From Crambe crambe (lineage: Eukaryota > Porifera > Demospongiae > Poecilosclerida > Crambeidae): a stretch of DNA of 64,000 nucleotides. The stretch's first letter is position 1. Each line of letters opens with the position of its first letter. The notes under the pieces were generated by a model that saw only the letters and a program-made list of their open reading frames with translations, was not told the origin of the DNA and ran no database searches. Location: positions 3,565,563-3,629,562 of the forward strand of contig OZ004594.1 of the NCBI GenBank assembly GCA_963924555.1, given 5' to 3'. Below, piece after piece: positions 55,001-64,000 of the stretch. The translations under genes and the position numbers were made by a program.

Positions 55001-58000
55001 TCTACAACACTGATTCAGAAGATGACGACGAAACTGATCTTCCTCTGTCAATTGGCAGGAAGAACTCCGAGCCTTTTGCTGCTGGACACAAGTCACAGTC
55101 TGAGTCCACTTCAGTCACCCTTTCCCCTGTCTCTCCTGTCCCCCTCCATCATGTTTATCATGAGTTGGAGCCTGATAGAGAAATAGCAAAATCCACTGGT
55201 CACCCATATCATTTGCTTGAGGTGATATGTCAAAATAGCTATAGCTACACTGATATTGTGCACTACTGCCTGAAAACACAATAGAGAGTTTACATAGATA
55301 GCTACATATAGTTACAAAAACATTATGAAATCTGCCAACCAACTAACACTCGGCTGGTTGGACCACTGATATAGGAAAGTATAAACCAAATGTACATGTG
55401 TCATGTGGTTTATATTCTTTGCTCTTCAAAATTCAGACTGAAAGTGAAGTTGAAGTTGATAAAGATTTTCTGAAGAGTGGTGTGCATCATGTGGTGGATG
55501 AACCTGGAGCTTATGTCCCTAATTCTGTGAGTTTTTTTTTATATAAGGTTATATGGCTACATAGCTAGCTCCATTAAAGTGTAGCTAATGTCTCTCAGTG
55601 TCTCATGTCAGCAGAAGACAGAGCAGCTGGACACCTGTCATGATAATCATGTTTGCATACTGTGGATAGCTAAATGTCCGGCATTTCTGTTAGCTAGTAA
55701 GGAATAACCTTCCATTAAGATTGGGACTAGCAGATATATATGTACTATTGTGGACCAACGCTTCAGCATATTTGAATTTTAGCTGCAGAATAAGGAAACA
55801 CTAGCTACTTGATATATAGATTTAGCTGCAGAACAAGGGAAAATGCACTATTAGCTAATTTCAGCATATTTAAGTTAGCTACACGTGTAAGGGAATATTG
55901 TACTATAAGATGTACTTATAGAGAGAACCACACAAAATTCCAGCTGTCTTTATAGTAGACATTGCATTTTTGTAGTTTCCTTGGTTACAAAGTCATGTAC
56001 ATATGCGTATATGCAGGAAGGATGTTTGGAGTAGATAATGTAGCAAGTAAGGAATTTTCAAAACATTCTTCAGCCTCCATGCAGTGTATAATTGATCACA
56101 AACCAAAATTAATTTCATGCATGAAAATTAAGTTATCTTTCCAATGTAACTCAATTTTCAAAGCTTTTGAAGGGAAGAGGCTGAGCATACATTCAATTTT
56201 GATGCCTTTGTTCTGATAAACCAACATGTTATGTTCATTATATGCAGGAGGAAAGAAAAGAGCTCTTTGGTGGTGATACCCTATCAGCTGAGACCTATGA
56301 AACATGGAAAAAGGTTTGTCGATGATAAGTCACTACTGACTCATGTGATTTTTTTTTTAACAGTCTAGCTTCAAGGAGAGAAAATTCTTTGTGAAGAATG
56401 ATATATACTGGATTCCATCAAGTATTGAGAAGAACCTCTACAATCAGCTCAACCAGAAAAAGTTCAGAGAGATAAGCAAAGAACAGTTGAGGTAGTAATC
56501 CATAATTATGTACCTATATGTATATTTTACTAGCTAAATATGGAAAGACCACCCATAGGGTTGCCCAAAACTGGTCTAGCTTAATAATAGAGGTGCATGG
56601 TCTCAGCTCTGAATATGTTATAATTACCCCATGCATGCATGTGCAGCAAGGGGTAAAGTGATTGGGCTTGGTGTCTGTGTATAGCTATATATGTGTAAAA
56701 AATCTGAATGGTGCCTAGTGGTAGACTGACGTTGTGAAGCACCAGAAGAGGCTTCTGCATTCACTTTAATTCTGCACTCAACAATCCTGCAGTTTCTTTT
56801 AAAGTGCACTGCATGCAAGGCCACACCCATTGTAATTTTTTTAAAATCATGTGGGGTATGAAATCTCCTGTTAATTATACTAATTTGGGAGTGATGAGGT
56901 GATCCTATTTTTGAGGGTCTCAAGTTGTGCATAGTTCCACTGTACGTATACGTGGTGAGACAATTAATTGAGAAGATATGTGACTCCCATTGGCCTACGT
57001 ATCTATAAAGAGTATAATGCTAGTGGTCACTAAAAAAAGAGTAGCTAGCTATAATACTCTATAGCTACATATATGGAGCTATATCCTCATGCAGTAACTA
57101 TTATCACATGTTATCTCTTTTTGGTCATGCCTATTATGGGAGTTGCTCAACTTTCTTAACCTCAGCCCAACTCTTATTATGGTTTATAGTGACATGCTAT
57201 AGCACTACATGATCAATAGTTATAATAATCCAGTTCTTGAGTACAGGCCAGGGCTAGGGCTAGGGTTTGGGCTAGGGCTTGACAGATCAGCTGTAATATT
57301 TTGAACAGTTTCGAGTCACATCTTGGTGAGGGACAATTTGGAACTGTCCAGAAAGCCAAACTGAGTTTCTCTGGGGGTACAATGGACGCTGCCGTCAAGA
57401 TCATGAAGGTAACGATCCTGCCAGATGCTAAGGTCCGGTTCCTACAAGAGGCAGCCATTCTTGGTCAATTTTTCCATTCCAATGTCATAAGACTCTATGG
57501 AGTTGTCACGGTTACTGAACCTGTGAGTGAAGTAGTGTGTAATATTATGTACTGAGGGTATGTTTATGTGTAACATATTCAATTGATGAGCAAAACAGCG
57601 TACTCCTGTCTCTTTACATCCTTGTTAACAATTCTGTCTCCATAGCAAGCATTGACATGGAAATGTACATACACAGTGTGCGTTGAATGTGACATACATA
57701 GTAATATGATTAGAGGGAGAGGGGGCTTGCTTCGCTCACCTATAACCATCATGTAGCTAAGTGGAAAATGCTTCATAATTTGCAAGCAAGAAATATGAAC
57801 TAATTTAACATGTACTCCCCCTTTTCTACTGTGTGAACTTTTTATGGGATAGCTAAATTATTTTTTGCAAAAAAATATGTTTTTTTTTGTGTGTATTTAT
57901 AATACATGATAGTAATATGCTTTTTTTAATAATGCCATTGTAATATTTTTTCAATCATTATTATTATTATTATACTAAAAGGCAATGATATTGATGGAAT

Positions 58001-59802
58001 ATATGCAACTAGGGGATCTGCACAACTACATGTGGAAGCAGTATAGGTAAGCCACTAGCTGTGGGACGTCGGACATGGCCCATGGGGTGTGTGGGTTGGG
58101 AGGAATTGGTCCCATTGCAATGGGCTGCCTCAACAACCAATTCTTTTCTGGATGAGGATGGCCCTATTATCCATTTCATTTGACAGATACACCTACCACC
58201 TACCATGCAACAGCTTGATTATAATGATAACATATTGACTCCTCTCCCCCCTCCCTCCCCCCATTTAAGGCCACAAGGTGCAGCTCCTCCTTCTCCAAAA
58301 ACTCTCCTCTCATTTGCACGGCAAATTGTCTGTGGGATGAAGTACCTAGCCAAGAAGAAGTTCGTCCACCGAGATCTTGCTGCCAGGAATATATTCGTTA
58401 ACGCAAGCTGTGTATGCAAGGTAAACATTTGTTTATCTATTTGCAGTGGTGGATCCAGGGGGGTTTGAAGGTTTCCATTGAAATCCCCTTTGGGCCGCTA
58501 TTCCAGCAGTGCAGCGCACTGTGCCTACTGAGCATGCTCAGATGTAAGCAGACTAATTCATCCTCTTTATCCTCTATTATCTAAAATTAGCTGCCTAAGT
58601 CTTTAATACCATGTCATAGCAGTCTAGTCAGCCTCAAAAGTGGGTGTGGTCAACTGAAATGGGCGTGTCCCAACAAAAATTTTCATGCGCACTAACGCAT
58701 GCAACCCCCTTTCTCACATCCTGAATCCACCACTGATTTATGTCTGTTTGAGTGTCTGTCTGTCTGTCTGTTTTATTTATTGATCTAGGTAAGATCATGT
58801 AAGGTATATCTCACAGTAGCTACAGAGGACTAGCTACATTTTTGATGTGCAATGATTGTTCATAGATAGGTGACTTTGGGATGTCCAGGAACCTATTGGA
58901 CGAAACTTACTACATATCACATGGTGGAGTAGTTCCAATTAAGTGGACAGCTCCTGAGGTAATTGTAGTGCAGCTGCCAACTATTGTTATAGGGACAGTG
59001 TTCCTCAACTAAATACGTAATACTTACGTAGGCACTCAACTATAAAAAATACTCGACTTCCAGTGATGTTTACAGCTATGGTATGACACTATTTGAAATT
59101 TGGTCACTTGGTGAGAAACCACTAAGAGACATCCCTATAGAAAAAGTGAGTCAAGATTGCCGTGAAAGCTCGAGCATATAGCTAATAATGATCATTTCAA
59201 TACAGGTTGCAAAAGTGACAGCAGAGGGTCACTGTCAAGCACCACCTCCTGGAACATCAAGAAAGATCTATGAAATTATGGTCCAGTGCTGGTAAATCTT
59301 GCAGGATATATAGCTAACATTGTGTAGCTAGCTATGTGCACTAACAGGTGCATGTTTTGGGTCCTGGTGTTTTAATGTATGCTTGCTGATCCCAGGCCCA
59401 AGGAAGAAAAGGAAAGCCAAAAATCCAAAACTCGAAAAGCATTCCCAAGAGATATGTAGTTTCAAATTCTACACCAGTGCAGTGATAAGCAATAAGCATG
59501 GGCCATAGATTGGTAAAGGGTCAGGTGCAGAAGACTAGCTACTTCAATGCTGAGTTTTTTTTGTTTTTTTAAAATGGAATTTTAGGAACCCCAAATATGG
59601 TGATCGACCAAGCTTCAGTGAACTATTTGAGATTCTGAATGGCTGTGATGATGAATTGCTGAACTGGTCTGAAGAAGACAAAGCCAGGATTGTTGATTCT
59701 CCCAATGCAATGGTGATCGGGTCAACTCTTGAGGAAGGGAAATGTCTCTTTAAGGATTTACAGCATAGATATCATGGAGTTACTCCTGATGATGTTGCAT
59801 GA
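52063..59802 (+). CDS. RTK4: receptor tyrosine kinase with D-type ectodomain
   Basis: Seventeen phase-consistent exons, 1003 residues: 52063-52129, 52208-52897, 52961-53272, 53652-53992, 54354-54404, 54578-54622, 54940-55221, 55437-55526, 56248-56313, 56364-56491, 57309-57522, 57982-58046, 58270-58420, 58866-58958, 59032-59145, 59206-59291, 59586-59802. Signal peptide, cysteine-rich head, one D-type domain, Asn/Thr stalk, membrane span at about 313-340. The long juxtamembrane part has many tyrosine sites ([21 protein letters not shown], acidic [11 protein letters not shown]). Kinase: [44 protein letters not shown]; all catalytic residues present. Tail [15 protein letters not shown]. Reading past the donor at 53993 reaches a TGA at 54008-54010, so intron retention would give a kinase-less isoform. 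This gene shows what D1-D3 derive from. Confidence 0.85.
58444..58735. mobile_element. 292-bp DNA transposon (MITE) in RTK4 intron
   Basis: Ends CAGTGGTGGATCCAGG and CCTGAATCCACCACTG; flanks ATTTG and ATTTA suggest a slightly diverged 5-bp duplication. Interior has GGGCGTGTC and ATGCGCACTAACGCATGC, the same style as 24206-24645 and 29233-29976. It starts 24 bp after the HRD-exon donor. Confidence 0.8.
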
Positions 59803-60326
59803 ATTCTTCAGTGACTCAATTATTTGTGTGTTTTTATTGTTGCCATAAATTATGAATTATGTAGAACAGTTTACGCGTTAATTACGTGATCACTTCCTAA
59901 TTACGTGATCACTAGGTCAATGGAGTGGAATTTGACTTTTAACATTACTGTATTTTACCTGTGATATCTCAGAAATGCTTTCAGCTAGTGCTTTCATTTT
60001 TTGATACTTACTAAATGAAAGGTTGGTGATCATTCTCTTTGCCTTTAATTCCCTCTCTGATGTGGCAGGGCTAACTAGTGAGATTTCGGCATGGGTACCT
60101 ATCTTCAGTACACCGGACATCTCGATGCAAAATGGATTGGGCCTTTGATACTTTGCATGTGGATAGCCAACAGTATGAATTATATAATCATGCAAAAAAC
60201 TTAACTGCAGGACAATAAAATGTCACAAAAAATCACTTATAGCTAGCTAGAGAGAGTGGCAAGGTTCGTGCGCATGCGTGGTATAGCGACCAGGAAGACT
60301 CGACGCGATCGGATTGATCCCTTGTA
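59803..60326 (+). promoter_or_regulatory. RTK4-G intergenic region
   Basis: An inverted TAATTACGTGATCACT repeat near 59878-59912, then TGCGCATGCG (60269-60278) about 50 bp before the ATG of receptor G. A 92-codon minus-strand frame (60195-59917) has no recognised feature and is not called. Confidence 0.45.
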
Positions 60327-63383
<3,057 letters not shown>

Positions 63384-63570
63384 TTTCGTTATTGATTTTA
63401 TCGTGCATGCGCAGTAGCGCGCGTATAATTATAATGCATGATTGAACAGCTGTCTCTGCCCCCATGGCATAAAAACCCACCAAAGTGGTAGTTGCCGAGT
63501 TCTGTTCCTGCTATATATATATGCAGATTGCTAGTTAGCTGTTACATATCTATTTCAGATCTGCTAAAGA
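63384..63570 (+). promoter_or_regulatory. G-F intergenic region
   Basis: 187 bp. GTGCATGCGCAG at 63403-63414 followed by AGCGCGCG; about 155 bp before the receptor F ATG. The CCATGGCATAAAAACCC block near 63463 is a possible TATA-like element. Confidence 0.5.
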
Positions 63571-64000
63571 ATGAAACAGTTCTTCTTCAAAGTTTTACTT
63601 CTTAGCCAACTTCTGGGTAATTTGGGTACGTGAAAATAGCTAGCTAACTTCTTACCTAGTTTAATTATAACTAGCTAATTGCACGAATACTAGCTAGCCA
63701 GTGATTTATTGTACAGCTTGCTAGAGTTAATTACTATTTAGCTAGCTAGTAGATAACTAACTCATGTGAGCAGCTGCTACCTAACCTAGCATAGAACATG
63801 CATGGGTAGCTAGCATATTAAAATGTCATCACTGCAGGTGATACTACGACTACCTTCACTCAAAGTCAATGTACGGGTGAAAGGAATTTTGTAAATGTTA
63901 GTAGCATTTCTCCACCACCTTCTGAAGCTCTGCAGTATCTATCAGCAAATGGGATACTAAACCAAGTGATAATCATAGCAGAACCGTTCAACTGTAGTGG
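63571..64000 (+). CDS. Receptor F: paralogue of receptor C, cut by window end
   Basis: Exon 63571-63625 is a signal peptide (MKQFFFKVLLLSQLLGNL), phase 1. The second exon starts at 63838 and reads CTGERNFVNVSSISPPPSEA through PFNCSG, nearly identical to receptor C residues from the same region, until the window ends. Whether it carries a kinase or a short tail cannot be seen. Unlike receptor C, the signal peptide is on its own exon, as in D1-D3 and RTK4. Confidence 0.8.

Overview
The window looks like nuclear DNA of a demosponge; Amphimedon queenslandica or a close haplosclerid is my best guess, not proven. The grounds are: many short GT-AG introns, AT-rich non-coding DNA saturated with TAGCTA/AGCT, abundant short inverted-repeat elements and CT/GA microsatellites, and a tandem array of receptor tyrosine kinases (RTKs) whose ectodomains I cannot assign to a common family. 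All gene models are hand-made from reading frames, splice consensus and intron phase. Where I call a model phase-consistent, the exon lengths sum to a multiple of three.

Layout. (1) 1.2-5.2 kb: RTK1, of which only the juxtamembrane and kinase exons are seen. (2) 5.4-17.6 kb: RTK2, complete, with three tandem beta-type ectodomain repeats, one membrane segment, a long YxxP-rich tail and a kinase. (3) 18.0-22.2 kb: receptor C, the same kind of ectodomain and membrane span but no kinase, and a short tail with NPxY and other tyrosine motifs. (4) 22.7-23.5 kb: a stray two-exon copy of the RTK2 kinase fused to a dead first exon of a GH76-type gene. (5) 24.7-29.2 kb: D1, a truncated and probably secreted ectodomain, and D2, kinase-less with two possible tails. 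(6) 31.2-32.9 kb: receptor E, kinase-less. (7) 34 kb: a decayed copy of receptor C. (8) 35.5-40.6 kb, minus strand: a 1160-residue protein with three death-like domains, a Roc/COR-like GTPase core and a fourth death domain. It is head-to-head, 158 bp apart, with (9) RTK3 at 40.8-45.7 kb, which has almost no ectodomain. (10) 46.0-48.5 kb, minus strand: an intact GH76-like secreted protein with PAN-like and two somatomedin-B modules, divergent from (11) pseudogene D3. (12) 51.0-51.3 kb: another dead GH76 first exon, divergent from (13) RTK4 at 52.1-59.8 kb, which joins the D-type ectodomain to a kinase. (14) 60.3-63.4 kb: receptor G, kinase-less. (15) 63.6 kb to the end: receptor F, cut by the window edge.

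Working idea (inference). This is one evolving receptor cluster. Kinase-bearing and kinase-less receptors share ectodomains and promoters, exons are mostly joined by phase-1 introns so that parts can be exchanged, and a death-domain GTPase and a secreted glycosidase-like protein sit inside it. That layout resembles paired-receptor or recognition clusters in other animals, so a role in immune or self recognition is a reasonable hypothesis. Nothing in the DNA alone proves it.

Most of the intergenic and intronic space is occupied by inverted-repeat elements, several with clear target-site duplications, microsatellites and tandem repeats. Comparing duplicated segments also shows a recurrent 4-bp insertion, TA becoming TAGCTA or TACGTA, that has broken at least one gene.
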